A model generated the notes under the pieces. The model made no database searches. It was given only the letters and a program-made list of their open reading frames with translations, and was not told the DNA's origin. This document shows, piece after piece, positions 8,328 to 18,038 of a stretch of 64,000 bases of DNA; position 1 is the first letter of the stretch; every line of letters begins with the position of its first letter. Source of the stretch: Bacteroidales bacterium (GTDB lineage: Bacteria > Bacteroidota > Bacteroidia > Bacteroidales > UBA12077); the NCBI GenBank assembly GCA_016342685.1, contig JAEINU010000001.1, positions 62,001 to 126,000 of the forward strand, given 5' to 3'. A program made the position numbers and the translations under genes.

Positions 8328-9800
8328 TTAAGGATACAGAACTGTAATGTTTCCTTTTTTTTCTAAAGTTCCGCTTTCTGGATTTTTTATTTTTAGGAAA
8401 TAAATATATGTGCCGGTTGGGGCTGGGTTTCCATTACTTTGTTTTCCATTCCATCCTTTTTCAGGATCTTTAGTGTGGTAAACTAAATTTCCCCAACGAT
8501 TGTAAATTTTCAATTCATAATCTGTAGGCAAAAAGGTAAACACAGCATTAAAGATATCGTTTATGCCATCGTCGTTTGGAGTAAATGCTTCAGGAATAAA
8601 TATCTTAGGATTTAAGTAAACACAAACAATATTCGATTGACTGTAATTTTCTTCAAGTTCATTTTCTTTAGTAGCTCGAATAAAATAACAAAACTTTCCA
8701 CTAAGTTTTTCTCCTTGAAGTTTTCCAATATCATCTTTATTAGATGTGTAATTTGGTATGGAATTAATCATTATAGGATCTGTATCTCCCGAAGATCTAT
8801 GTATTCCATATTCGGTAGAAATAAAATCTTGTTCCTTGAATGAGTTCCAGTTTAGTGTATTTACAAATTCCTCATTTTCTAACTCAAGAACTATATTATT
8901 TATAATTTCAGATTCTGTCGTTTCATTGTTACATACATCTGTCGACACAATTTTATAATAACTTATTTTACTTTCCGGTTCCGATTCATAATCGGTTGTT
9001 GTGATTATAGTATCGATTGATGTAATCGTTTGTATTTCGTAATAATTACCATCAAATGCATCTGATTTGAACAGAGTATAATTCTCAAGTTCACTATTTG
9101 ATGCAATGTTGAATTTTAGGTTTGTATTACTGCCATCTATAGAAGCCGAAATTGCTTTAATATAATCAGGGCTTTCAGGCATCTCGGTAAATTTTATTAT
9201 AGGGTTTGATGAACTTGTAGAATCGGTATTTTCAGTTTTCCAATGTGTTTCTATATTAAATGTATTCGTTGTGTTTTCAGTAATATCATGAATGGTATAT
9301 TCTAAAGTTGAGGAAGCAACGAAGTGTGAGTTTACTTTACCATCCGTATTTGCATGAATTGTAAAACCAGACGGAGTCCATTCATTGGCAGTAAAATATT
9401 CCGTTTCCAGATCGTTCCATTTTAATACTATTTCATGCGCGCATGAATCGTATTTGCTTGTTAAAAGAAATGTTGAAACAACTTTTGACGCTAGATCAAC
9501 AGGGTTTACAATTGATTTTACTTTATATGATCTTGGTTGTTTATGAGCATTTGCTGTTACATCAATAAATGAATGTGTTCCCGAAGGAATTGCAGGTGAA
9601 ATAACCGTTAAATTAAAAGTAGCTAAATTATCTCTTGAAATTTCAACATTATCGGTGCCATTATAACTCCAATCAACTCTTACATGCCCCTGTTCGTTAA
9701 TCACAGTAACATTTGTTATTTTTAATTGTTGAGCATGTACTGCTTTTAGAAGTAGTACGAAAAAAACAAGAAATATAATATTTAAAACTCTTTTGTTCAT
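8328..9800 (-). CDS. Secreted protein with gliding-motility/T9SS type B C-terminal domain
   Basis: A 490-residue exported protein. Residues 1-23 are a signal peptide ending AVHAQ. The middle is a series of beta-rich segments resembling fibronectin type III-like modules (for example VRVDWSYNGTDNVEIS and SYYKIVSTDVCNN). The last 90 residues begin FIPEAFTPNDDGINDIF and contain IYNRWGNLVY and PTGTYIYFL, the signature of the CHU_C / gliding-motility-associated C-terminal domain that directs proteins through the type IX secretion system and onto the cell surface. No T9SS core gene is in this window. Function of the N-terminal part is unknown; adhesion is plausible. Confidence 0.9.
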   Translation of the reverse strand: MNKRVLNIIFLVFFVLLLKAVHAQQLKITNVTVINEQGHVRVDWSYNGTDNVEISRDNLATFNLTVISPAIPSGTHSFIDVTANAHKQPRSYKVKSIVNPVDLASKVVSTFLLTSKYDSCAHEIVLKWNDLETEYFTANEWTPSGFTIHANTDGKVNSHFVASSTLEYTIHDITENTTNTFNIETHWKTENTDSTSSSNPIIKFTEMPESPDYIKAISASIDGSNTNLKFNIASNSELENYTLFKSDAFDGNYYEIQTITSIDTIITTTDYESEPESKISYYKIVSTDVCNNETTESEIINNIVLELENEEFVNTLNWNSFKEQDFISTEYGIHRSSGDTDPIMINSIPNYTSNKDDIGKLQGEKLSGKFCYFIRATKENELEENYSQSNIVCVYLNPKIFIPEAFTPNDDGINDIFNAVFTFLPTDYELKIYNRWGNLVYHTKDPEKGWNGKQSNGNPAPTGTYIYFLKIKNPESGTLEKKGNITVLYP

Positions 9801-9841
9801 TTTGTTATAACGATTTGTGCTAGTGCTTATTGTTAACTGTT

Positions 9842-11125
9842 TTAATAATTACCAACAATGGTTTTTATTAAAGTTTCTTCGTGTAAATATTTGTTCGTTA
9901 AATGGTTTATTTCGCTTGGTGTTATTGTTTTTATTGTTTCAATAGATTTTCTGTAATAATCAATATCTAAATTTAAATCAATTAAAGCTCTAATGTTTGA
10001 TGATGTTTCAAAAATGCCATCAAAAGATCTCAATAAATGTCCAAGCATATAATTTTTAATAAGGTTTAATTCATCTAGTTTCACTTCAGATGTTCTAAGT
10101 TTTTTAATCTCTAAAAGAATATCAGAAATAGCATTTTTTGTTATTTCTGATCTAACCTCAGATAAAATTACAAAATAACTTGCATTTTTTAATGAAACCA
10201 ACACAGAATTTATTCCATAGGTATATCCTTTTTCTTCGCGAATAGTTTTCATTAAGCGCGAACCAAAGAATCCGCCAAGTAAAGTATTAACAAGGTTTAG
10301 TTTTAAATAATCAGGATGATCTTTGTTAACAATCATTGTTCCTAAACGAATTGCTGATTGTTTCGCATCTGGTTTTTTGTGAATAGATTCGTAATTGGTG
10401 ATTGGATTAATATCATTTTTTCCGAATTCTCGAATTTCTGAATTTTTCCAGATGGTGTTTCCGATAGTTTTGTTAAGTTGATTAAGATCACTATCAAGTA
10501 CTTTTCCTGAGATTACAATCTTGCAATTATTCGGGTTGTAGCTTTGTGCATGAAACTGCAACATGTCATTTCTGGTTATATTTTCATAATCAGAAAGTTC
10601 TGCTTTCTTAGCGTATGGGTGATTTTTGCCAAATAATTGTTGATTAAATTCACGTCGAGCAATAGTAGTAACTTTACCTATGTCAATTTGAAAATCTTGT
10701 TTTCGCTTACCAATAAAAGTATTTAACTCATGTTCAGGAAAAATTGGATTTTTAACAATATCATCTAATATCTGAATTGTTTCAGGTAAATATTTCCTTA
10801 AGGTATATAAGCTAACATTTCCAAAGTCTTTAGTTGGTTGTGTATGAATAAATGCTCCATAGAAATCTAATTTTTCAGCAATTTCTTGAGAGCTTAGATT
10901 TTGAGTCCCCTCAATTAACATCTCATTCGCAAAGCTTGCGGTTAATGGTTTGTCTTGAAACCAGCTACCTGCATTAAAAATTAGTTCTAATTTTAAAACA
11001 TCCTGACTTCCAGATCGAATAATAAAAGTTTCTATTCCATTATCGAGGGTGATTTTTTCTGGTTTAGGTATATCTATTTTTTCAACTACCTTAAAGTCTG
11101 GTTTTTGTTTTCTATTAAGAGTCAT
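9842..11125 (-). CDS. M16 family peptidase, inactive-type subunit
   Basis: A 427-residue protein of the pitrilysin/mitochondrial processing peptidase family (M16). It lacks the zinc-binding HxxEH: the equivalent stretch reads TASFANEMLIEG. It keeps the substrate-binding Arg/Tyr segment GSRLMKTIREEKGYTYG. In M16B heterodimers one subunit carries the zinc site and the other this R/Y pair, so it should partner with the gene just upstream, only 4 bases away. The start is set at 11125 (MTLNRKQKPD); an upstream in-frame ATG at 11191 would overlap the preceding gene by 62 bases. No obvious signal peptide, so a cytoplasmic location is likely. Confidence 0.9.
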   Translation of the reverse strand: MTLNRKQKPDFKVVEKIDIPKPEKITLDNGIETFIIRSGSQDVLKLELIFNAGSWFQDKPLTASFANEMLIEGTQNLSSQEIAEKLDFYGAFIHTQPTKDFGNVSLYTLRKYLPETIQILDDIVKNPIFPEHELNTFIGKRKQDFQIDIGKVTTIARREFNQQLFGKNHPYAKKAELSDYENITRNDMLQFHAQSYNPNNCKIVISGKVLDSDLNQLNKTIGNTIWKNSEIREFGKNDINPITNYESIHKKPDAKQSAIRLGTMIVNKDHPDYLKLNLVNTLLGGFFGSRLMKTIREEKGYTYGINSVLVSLKNASYFVILSEVRSEITKNAISDILLEIKKLRTSEVKLDELNLIKNYMLGHLLRSFDGIFETSSNIRALIDLNLDIDYYRKSIETIKTITPSEINHLTNKYLHEETLIKTIVGNY

Positions 11126-11129
11126 GTTG

Positions 11130-12368
11130 TTATTTTTTTGAAAGATAATAAAGGGTTGAGGAATTGTGCGGCGAAAACATGTTTTTTGCAAGTGTTTTTA
11201 TATCTTCAAGGCTAACACTTCTATACTTTTCAATCTCTTGATTTATTTTATTTGCATCTCCTAAAAGTTCATAATATGCCAAATCGGTAGCTTTGTTCAA
11301 AGTGCTAATTTGTCCAAACTGATAAACAGATTCAAATTTATTCTTTACCTTCTCTAGTTCACGAGTTTCTATTTTCTCGGTAATTATCTTATTTAATTCA
11401 ATATTAATTGCCTCTTCAGCATCTTGCATTTGTATGTTTTCAATTAATTTCCCAGATACAATAAATAAACCCTCATCTATATCGCCAGTAATGTATGCGT
11501 TAATTTCACTAAATAGTTTTTTATCTTTTACAAGGTTTTGGTATAATCTGGAAGATTTCCCATTAGATAATAAATCTGAAATTAAATCTGAAGTGTAATA
11601 ATCTTTTTTATTCTTAGCACTCATGTGGAATGCTTTGTAAATAGCATCAATTGGAACATCTCTTTCGACTGTTAATTTTCGAGCTTTATCTTGCACAGGT
11701 TCTTTAGTGAGATTCCTGATCAAAGTTTGTTTGGACTCTATTGTTCCAAACCATTTTTCTGCTAGAGCTTTAATATCTTCGGTTTCAATATTTCCTGAAA
11801 CTGAAAGTATCGCATTGTTCGGGGCATAATGTTTCATGAAAAAATCTTTCACATCCTCTAGATTTGCTTCTTTAATGTGTTCAATATTTTTTCCAATTGT
11901 TGCCCATTTATATGGATGTGATTTATAGGCTAATGGACGAAGTAATAGGAATGCATCACCATAAGGTTGATTCAAGTAGCGTTGATTAAATTCTTCAACA
12001 ACAACCTTTTTTTGAATATTTAATTTTTCTTCCGACAGATCTAAGCCCAGCATTCTGTCTGATTCTAACCAAAAAGCTGTGTCAATATTTTCTTTTGGTA
12101 AAGTAATGTAATAATTTGTAATGTCGTTGGTTGTAAATGCATTGTTTTCCCCACCAGCAATTTGAAGAGGAGTGTCATATGAAGGAATGTTTTTGCTTCC
12201 TTCAAACATTAAATGTTCGAATAAATGAGCAAATCCAGTTTTATTTGGATCTTCGTCGCGAGCCCCAACATTATATAAAATATTCACAGCCACAATAGTG
12301 GTTGAAGTATCCTTATGAACAATTACCTTTAAGCCATTATTCAAAGTAAATTTATCGAATTTGATCAT
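11130..12368 (-). CDS. M16 family zinc metallopeptidase, catalytic subunit
   Basis: The catalytic half of an M16B pair, 412 residues from the ATG at 12368 (MIKFDKFTLNNGLKV); seven residues upstream in frame are not conserved. The inverted zinc motif HLFEH is at residues 48-52 and the third ligand is in the VVVEEFNQR segment (about 125-126). It degrades or processes peptides together with the non-catalytic partner encoded 4 bases downstream. A -7 box lies about 19 bases upstream of the start, so the two genes form one transcript. Confidence 0.93.
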   Translation of the reverse strand: MIKFDKFTLNNGLKVIVHKDTSTTIVAVNILYNVGARDEDPNKTGFAHLFEHLMFEGSKNIPSYDTPLQIAGGENNAFTTNDITNYYITLPKENIDTAFWLESDRMLGLDLSEEKLNIQKKVVVEEFNQRYLNQPYGDAFLLLRPLAYKSHPYKWATIGKNIEHIKEANLEDVKDFFMKHYAPNNAILSVSGNIETEDIKALAEKWFGTIESKQTLIRNLTKEPVQDKARKLTVERDVPIDAIYKAFHMSAKNKKDYYTSDLISDLLSNGKSSRLYQNLVKDKKLFSEINAYITGDIDEGLFIVSGKLIENIQMQDAEEAINIELNKIITEKIETRELEKVKNKFESVYQFGQISTLNKATDLAYYELLGDANKINQEIEKYRSVSLEDIKTLAKNMFSPHNSSTLYYLSKK

Positions 12369-12386
12369 TATATATAGTTTAAAATG

Positions 12387-12394
12387 CAAACTTA
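12387..12394 (-). promoter_or_regulatory. -7 box for the M16 peptidase operon (TAAGTTTG)
   Basis: Exact TAnnTTTG on the minus strand, 19 bases before the start at 12368. Confidence 0.5.
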
Positions 12395-12510
12395 GTTAAA
12401 TAAGCAACACGAAATCTTAAAATTTATAAACGGTAAATATTTTGTGTATATCAAAAAAAAAGTTTTTTTTACAATCTAGATTAAAGTTTATAAAAAAGTA
12501 AGGAAAAAAT

Positions 12511-14289
12511 ATGGTGGTAAAATCTTCATTGATAAGACGTTTTTTAATTTGGAGAGTAAAGAAAATCGATGATAGAAAGTTTATGATATTTTTAAGTATA
12601 CTTATTGGTATCGTAGTTGGGTTTGCTGCTGTAATTATAAAAAATTCTGTTCATATTATTCAAAAATTACTTACCGATAATTTTGGAACACAAGATCACA
12701 ATTACATGTATTTTGCATATCCGGCCATTGGAATTTTACTAGTTATTATTTTTACAAAGTATATTATCAGAAGGTCTGTAGGTCACGGTATTCCAACAAC
12801 ACTTTATGCAATTTCAAAAAATAATGGGATGATTAAGAAACATAATATGTTTTCTTCCATTGTTACAAGTGCTCTTACCGTTGGATTTGGTGGTTCTGTT
12901 GGGTTGGAAGGTCCTACTGTCGCTACAGGTGCTGCCTGGGGATCAAATATTGGTCGATTCTTTAGATTAAATTATCGACAAGTATTGTTATTGTTAGCAT
13001 GTGCAAGTGCAGGTGCAATGTCGGCAATTTTTAAAGCTCCTATTGCAGCTGTTGTATTTGTTTTAGAGGTAATTATGCTCGATTTAACTATTTCATCCTT
13101 ACTCCCTTTACTTTTTGCCTCAGTAACTGCTGTTATAGTATCATATTTGTTTCTTGGAATGGATGTGTTATATCCAATCGAAATTACCGAAAAGTTTAAT
13201 GTTGATGAATTAATATATTATGTTTTATTGGGAATTTTTACGGGATTGGTATCGGTTTATTTTACTCGTGTTTACAAAACGGTGCAAGGGTGGTTCGATA
13301 AGCAAAAAAATCAGTTTTATAAATGGTTTATTGGTGTTGGATCTTTAGGTTTATTAATCTTTTTATTTCCATCATTATACGGTGAGGGCTACGAAGCTAT
13401 TAACGGATGTTTACATGGCGAGTATAATCATTTATTTAATAATAGTTTGTTTTATAATCTGCAAGATAACATGCTTTGGATTTTTATATTATTTGTATTG
13501 GTAATATTATTTAAAGCAGTCGCAACATCGGTTACTTTTGGTGCAGGAGGAGTAGGTGGTATTTTTGCACCTACCATATTTATTGGTGCAAATACTGGAT
13601 TAATGTTTGCAAAAGTGTTTAGTTATTTTGGAATCAAGGAACTTTCTTATAGTAATTTCGCTTTGGTTGGAATGGTTGGGCTTATTTCTGGGGTGTTACA
13701 TGCTCCATTAACTGCAATATTTCTTATTGCAGAAATTACAGGGGGGTATGGATTAATAATCCCATTAATGATAGGAGCTAGTATTTCGTTTGCGACCACC
13801 CGAATTTTCGATAAGTATTCTGTATACACATATCAGTTAGCTAGAAGAGGAGAATTGTTTACTCATGATAAAGATAAGGTTGTATTGTCGATCCTTAAGG
13901 TTACAAACCTAATCGAAACCAATTTTTTAACTATATGTGCCGATGCTAAATTAGGCGATTTAGTAAAAGTGATTTCAAATTCAAAACGAAATATCATTCC
14001 TGTTATTGGTGATGAAAACGTATTGTTAGGTATTGTTTTTATTAATGATATTCGAAATATAATGTTTAAAAGAGAATTATACGAAAAAGTCAACGTTGAT
14101 GAATTAATGTTTATGCCATCGCCAACTGTTTCCCCAAATGAATCAATGGAGGATGTTGCTAAAAAATTCCAAACAACAAGTCATTATAACTTACCGGTAG
14201 TCGATGAAGGAAAGTATGTTGGTTTTGTAAGTAGAGCAAATGTTTTTTCTGCTTATCGCGATTTATTGAAAAAATTCTCGGAAGATTAA
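12511..14289 (+). CDS. ClC-type anion channel/transporter with CBS domains (copy 1)
   Basis: An integral inner-membrane ClC protein of 592 residues: about 440 residues of channel core followed by a CBS pair (about 450-585). The anion-pathway motifs are GHGIP (91-95), GLEGP with the gating glutamate E133, and GGVGGIFAP. The position of the inner proton glutamate of E. coli ClC is Val187 (VLEV), as in many bacterial EriC-like and animal channel members, so coupling to protons cannot be assumed. Of the three tandem copies this one keeps all canonical motifs and is the most likely to work as a standard anion pathway. The CBS domains suggest adenine-nucleotide control. Confidence 0.92.
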   Translation: MVVKSSLIRRFLIWRVKKIDDRKFMIFLSILIGIVVGFAAVIIKNSVHIIQKLLTDNFGTQDHNYMYFAYPAIGILLVIIFTKYIIRRSVGHGIPTTLYAISKNNGMIKKHNMFSSIVTSALTVGFGGSVGLEGPTVATGAAWGSNIGRFFRLNYRQVLLLLACASAGAMSAIFKAPIAAVVFVLEVIMLDLTISSLLPLLFASVTAVIVSYLFLGMDVLYPIEITEKFNVDELIYYVLLGIFTGLVSVYFTRVYKTVQGWFDKQKNQFYKWFIGVGSLGLLIFLFPSLYGEGYEAINGCLHGEYNHLFNNSLFYNLQDNMLWIFILFVLVILFKAVATSVTFGAGGVGGIFAPTIFIGANTGLMFAKVFSYFGIKELSYSNFALVGMVGLISGVLHAPLTAIFLIAEITGGYGLIIPLMIGASISFATTRIFDKYSVYTYQLARRGELFTHDKDKVVLSILKVTNLIETNFLTICADAKLGDLVKVISNSKRNIIPVIGDENVLLGIVFINDIRNIMFKRELYEKVNVDELMFMPSPTVSPNESMEDVAKKFQTTSHYNLPVVDEGKYVGFVSRANVFSAYRDLLKKFSED

Positions 14290-14328
14290 AATATATTCGA
14301 TTTTAGAATCAATTCTATATCATTTGAT

Positions 14329-14336
14329 TACTTTTG
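14329..14336 (+). promoter_or_regulatory. -7 box before ClC copy 2 (TACTTTTG)
   Basis: Exact TAnnTTTG 19 bases before the ATG at 14356, with a TTTTAG at the expected -33 distance. Copy 2 may be transcribed independently of copy 1. Confidence 0.5.
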
Positions 14337-14355
14337 CAGGAATTAAAATTTCATA

Positions 14356-16146
14356 ATGATTTCATTTATAAATTTCAAACGACATAGATTTTCTCGTCGC
14401 GTTTTAGTATGGCGTAATAAAAAAATAAGCGAACACAAGTTTGTATTAATTTTAAGTTTTGTAGTAGGTATACTTAGTGGTTTAGCTGCAGTGCTTTTAA
14501 AAACAACAGTGCATTATACACATCATTTTCTTACCGGAGGATTTGAAGAAGGCTTTAAAATAAAGTTTCTAGCCTTTCCAATAATTGGGATTTTATTTAC
14601 GGTAATATTTGTTAAATATTTTGTGAAAGATAAAATAGGACACGGTGTTTCAAGAATTCTATATGCTCTTTCTAAAAATAATGGACGATTAAAGTCTCAC
14701 AATAGTTATTCATCTATAATAGCAAGTACACTAACAATTGGTTTTGGGGGATCCGTTGGAGCAGAGGCTCCAATTGTTTTAACAGGAGCATCAATTGGCT
14801 CAACCTTAGGGCACTACTTTAGGTTAAATTTTAAATCAATGGCTTTGTTAGTAGCTTGTGGAGCTGCTGGAGCAATAGGAGGAATTTTTAAAGCTCCAAT
14901 TGCTGGTATGATTTTCACCTTAGAAGTTTTAATGCTCGATTTAACATTAACTTCTATAGTTCCTTTGTTAATATCATCAGTTACAGGAGCAACAGTAGCT
15001 TATTTCTTAATGGGAGAAGGAGTTATATTGTATGCAGCAAACACCCAATCTTTCGAATTAAACTATATTCCATTTTATATATTACTTGGATTATTATCAG
15101 GGTTAATTTCCTTTTATTTTACAAAAACAACGATGACCATTGAATCATCGTTAAAAAAAGTAAAAAATACCTTTGTTAAGGTTTTGTTAGGTGGAGTTGT
15201 ATTGGCGGGTTTAATCTTTATTTTTCCATCGCTATACGGAGAGGGTAATCAAACATTGCAATCATTGGTTAATGGAAATATTGATGGTTTGCCTAAAGAT
15301 TCTATTTTTACTTTTGTAATGCAAAATAACTGGTATATCTTAATTTACCTAGGAATACTTTTGTTATTAAAAGTTGTTGCAATGGCTATTACGAATGGAA
15401 GTGGGGGTGTCGGAGGAATTTTTGGGCCAACCTTATTCGTTGGAGGAGTTACTGGCTATTGGTTGTCAAGCTTTATTAATTCGTTCGGTTTTGTAAAATT
15501 ACCTGAAGGAAATTTTGCTTTAGTTGGAATGGCTGGTCTTATGGCAGGAGTCATGCATGCTCCATTAACAGCTATTTTCTTAATTGCAGAAATTACAGGT
15601 GGTTATAGCCTGTTTATTCCTTTAATGATTACCTCAACCATAGCTTATATTACCATTTTATGGTTTGCTAAATATTCAATTTATACACATAGACTGGCTG
15701 AGCGTGGAGAGTTACTTACTCATCATAAGGACGAAGTTGTTCTTACTTTAATGAAGCTTGATAGCGTAATAGAAAAAGACTTTATCACTGTTGGGATTGA
15801 CGATTCTTTAGGTCAGTTAATTAAAGTAGTGTCAAAATCTCAAAGAAATATTTTCCCGGTTCTAAACAATGAAGACGAATTGGTTGGAATTGTACTCTTA
15901 GATAATATTCGTGGAGTTATGTTTCAGCGAGAAAAATATGATGATACTTTTGTTTCCGATGTAATGATAGGACCTCCTGAATTAATTGACGTTACCGATA
16001 GTATGGATTGTGTTATGAAAAAATTCAATTCATGCGGAGCATGGAATCTGCCAGTTATGCAAGATGGGAAATACGTTGGATTTGTATCAAAATCAAAGAT
16101 ATTTAATACCTATCGCGATCTATTAGTTCAGGTATCTGAACATTAA
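14356..16146 (+). CDS. ClC-type anion channel/transporter with CBS domains (copy 2)
   Basis: A 596-residue paralogue of the preceding gene with the same core plus CBS layout. The first motif is GHGVS (95-99), with the usual proline replaced. The gating glutamate is kept (E137) but its frame is GAEAP instead of GxEGP. Val191 occupies the inner-glutamate position, and GGVGGIFGP is normal. The CBS pair reads QLIKVVSKSQRNIFPVL and later GAWNLPVMQDGKYVGFVS. The replacements around the pore suggest altered selectivity or gating relative to copy 1. The upstream gap is 66 bases with its own -7 box. Confidence 0.92.
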   Translation: MISFINFKRHRFSRRVLVWRNKKISEHKFVLILSFVVGILSGLAAVLLKTTVHYTHHFLTGGFEEGFKIKFLAFPIIGILFTVIFVKYFVKDKIGHGVSRILYALSKNNGRLKSHNSYSSIIASTLTIGFGGSVGAEAPIVLTGASIGSTLGHYFRLNFKSMALLVACGAAGAIGGIFKAPIAGMIFTLEVLMLDLTLTSIVPLLISSVTGATVAYFLMGEGVILYAANTQSFELNYIPFYILLGLLSGLISFYFTKTTMTIESSLKKVKNTFVKVLLGGVVLAGLIFIFPSLYGEGNQTLQSLVNGNIDGLPKDSIFTFVMQNNWYILIYLGILLLLKVVAMAITNGSGGVGGIFGPTLFVGGVTGYWLSSFINSFGFVKLPEGNFALVGMAGLMAGVMHAPLTAIFLIAEITGGYSLFIPLMITSTIAYITILWFAKYSIYTHRLAERGELLTHHKDEVVLTLMKLDSVIEKDFITVGIDDSLGQLIKVVSKSQRNIFPVLNNEDELVGIVLLDNIRGVMFQREKYDDTFVSDVMIGPPELIDVTDSMDCVMKKFNSCGAWNLPVMQDGKYVGFVSKSKIFNTYRDLLVQVSEH

Positions 16147-16217
16147 GCTATATTTTATTTGCTTATAAAAATTTCTTAAATTTAATGATTTGAAAGCATT
16201 TCATTAAATCATATCAG

Positions 16218-17987
16218 ATGTCAAAGAAATCTTTACTAATAAGATTACTCGTTTGGCGGAAGAAGAATATAAGTCAAAGGAACTTTATTTTGATTTTAAG
16301 TGTCCTAGTCGGCATGTCTGGCGGATTTGTAGCACTTACCCTAAAAACTTCAGTATTTTATTTGCATGAACTTTTATTAAAGAATAAAAGCTTTGATGAG
16401 TACAATCTATTAATCTTTATATATCCCTTTATTGGAATTGCGCTTACTTTTCTGTTTGTAAAATTTTTACTGCAAGATCGTGTAAAACATAATATTGCAT
16501 CAATACTCTATGCAATTTCAAAGCGAAATAGTTTAATGCGAGCACATAAAATGTTTTCTTCAATAATTGGAGGAATCCTTACGGCTGGATTTGGAGGTTC
16601 TATTGGATTAGAGTCTCCAATTATTTCATCTGGGTCGGCTATTGGTTCAAATATTGGGAAAGTTCTGCGTTTAAGTTACAAAGAAGTTACTTTACTTCTA
16701 TCATGTGGTGCTGCAGGGGCTATTAGTGCAATTTTTCATACTCCAATTGCAGCAATTGTTTTTGCAATAGAGGTTTTACTTATCGATTTAAATAGATTTA
16801 CACTTATTCCATTGTTAATTGCTTCTGTTAGTGGAGCTATAATTACAAATGTTTTTTTTCAAGATGAGATTCTTTTTGAATTTGTTTTAAAAGATCCTTA
16901 TGTAATTCAGCATACAATTTTCTATATCTTTCTCGGCATTTTAACAGGATTAACCTCCGTATATTTTACTAAAGTTTTTTTTAAAGTTGAACGCAAAGCG
17001 AATAAAGTAAAAGACATTCGACGATTATTTATTGGAGGACTAGTTCTTGGAATAGTACTTTATTTATTTCCTCCTCTGTATGGAGAAGGTTATCAGATAA
17101 TAAAAGCAATTTTTGCCGAGAATTATTCATCGGTAATGCAATCAAATATAGGTGTGCAGTTTAGTAATTATCATCTATTTTTTTATTCGTTCTTTATTTT
17201 ACTTCTAATGCTAAAGCCTTTTGCAACATCAATAACAATTAACATTGGCGGTGTTGGAGGAGTAATTGCTCCATCTTTATTTTCGGGAGCTATAGCAGGA
17301 ATGCTCTTTTCACATACCTTGAATTTATTGGGATTCGATATTTCGGAAAGTAATTTTGCCTTAGTTGGAATGGCAGGTGTATTAAGTGGAGTGCTGCACG
17401 CTCCATTAACAGCAATTTTTTTAATAGCAGAAACTACTAAAGGTTACGAATTAATTGTACCATTAATGTTAACCACGATTGTTTCTTTTGTTACCGCTAA
17501 ATTTTTTGAGCCTAACTCAATCTTTACTATTCAATTAGCAAAAAGTGGAGATTTAATAACTCATCATAAAGATAAAGCTGTATTAATATTTATGAAATTA
17601 AAATCTGTAATAGAGAATGATTTTACTACAATTCATGTCGACTCAACTTTAGGTGATTTAGTTCATAAAATATCAAAATCTAAACGAAATATTTTTCCTG
17701 TAGTTGATGATGATCAAATTTTAATAGGCATAATTCTTATGGACGATATTCGTGAAATAATGTTTGATAAAGAAATGTACGAAACAACCTTGGTAAGTAA
17801 TTTAATGATATTGCCTCCATCTTATATTGGGTTTAGGGATACAATGAAAGAAGTGATCCAGAAGTTTGAAGATTCGGGCGCATGGAATTTACCTGTAATT
17901 GAGAACGCGAAATATATAGGCATGGTTTCAAAATCAAAATTATTTTCAGCTTATAGGAATCTTTTACTTGAAATTTCAGATGAATAA
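16218..17987 (+). CDS. ClC-type anion channel/transporter with CBS domains (copy 3, divergent pore motifs)
   Basis: A 589-residue third paralogue. The first anion-binding motif has degenerated to KHNIA (90-94). The second is GLESP, with gating glutamate E132 retained. The third reads GGVGGVIAP, without the usual Phe. Val186 is at the inner-glutamate site. The CBS pair is intact. The fold and length are complete, so the gene is not a pseudogene, but anion binding should differ from copy 1. It could be a regulatory subunit, since ClC proteins are dimers and heterodimers are conceivable; that is inference. Confidence 0.92.
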   Translation: MSKKSLLIRLLVWRKKNISQRNFILILSVLVGMSGGFVALTLKTSVFYLHELLLKNKSFDEYNLLIFIYPFIGIALTFLFVKFLLQDRVKHNIASILYAISKRNSLMRAHKMFSSIIGGILTAGFGGSIGLESPIISSGSAIGSNIGKVLRLSYKEVTLLLSCGAAGAISAIFHTPIAAIVFAIEVLLIDLNRFTLIPLLIASVSGAIITNVFFQDEILFEFVLKDPYVIQHTIFYIFLGILTGLTSVYFTKVFFKVERKANKVKDIRRLFIGGLVLGIVLYLFPPLYGEGYQIIKAIFAENYSSVMQSNIGVQFSNYHLFFYSFFILLLMLKPFATSITINIGGVGGVIAPSLFSGAIAGMLFSHTLNLLGFDISESNFALVGMAGVLSGVLHAPLTAIFLIAETTKGYELIVPLMLTTIVSFVTAKFFEPNSIFTIQLAKSGDLITHHKDKAVLIFMKLKSVIENDFTTIHVDSTLGDLVHKISKSKRNIFPVVDDDQILIGIILMDDIREIMFDKEMYETTLVSNLMILPPSYIGFRDTMKEVIQKFEDSGAWNLPVIENAKYIGMVSKSKLFSAYRNLLLEISDE

Positions 17988-17989
17988 TT

Positions 17990-17997
17990 TAGTTTTG
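17990..17997 (+). promoter_or_regulatory. -7 box for the NifX-like gene (TAGTTTTG)
   Basis: Exact TAnnTTTG, three bases after the ClC copy 3 stop and 41 before the next start. Confidence 0.5.
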
Positions 17998-18038
17998 CCT
18001 TGATATTAAACCAAGTCATAAACTAAATTTTTATAAAA

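Noticed and set aside
16218-17987. ClC copy 3 as a pseudogene
   Set aside because: Pore motifs are changed but the frame, length, gating glutamate and CBS domains are intact.
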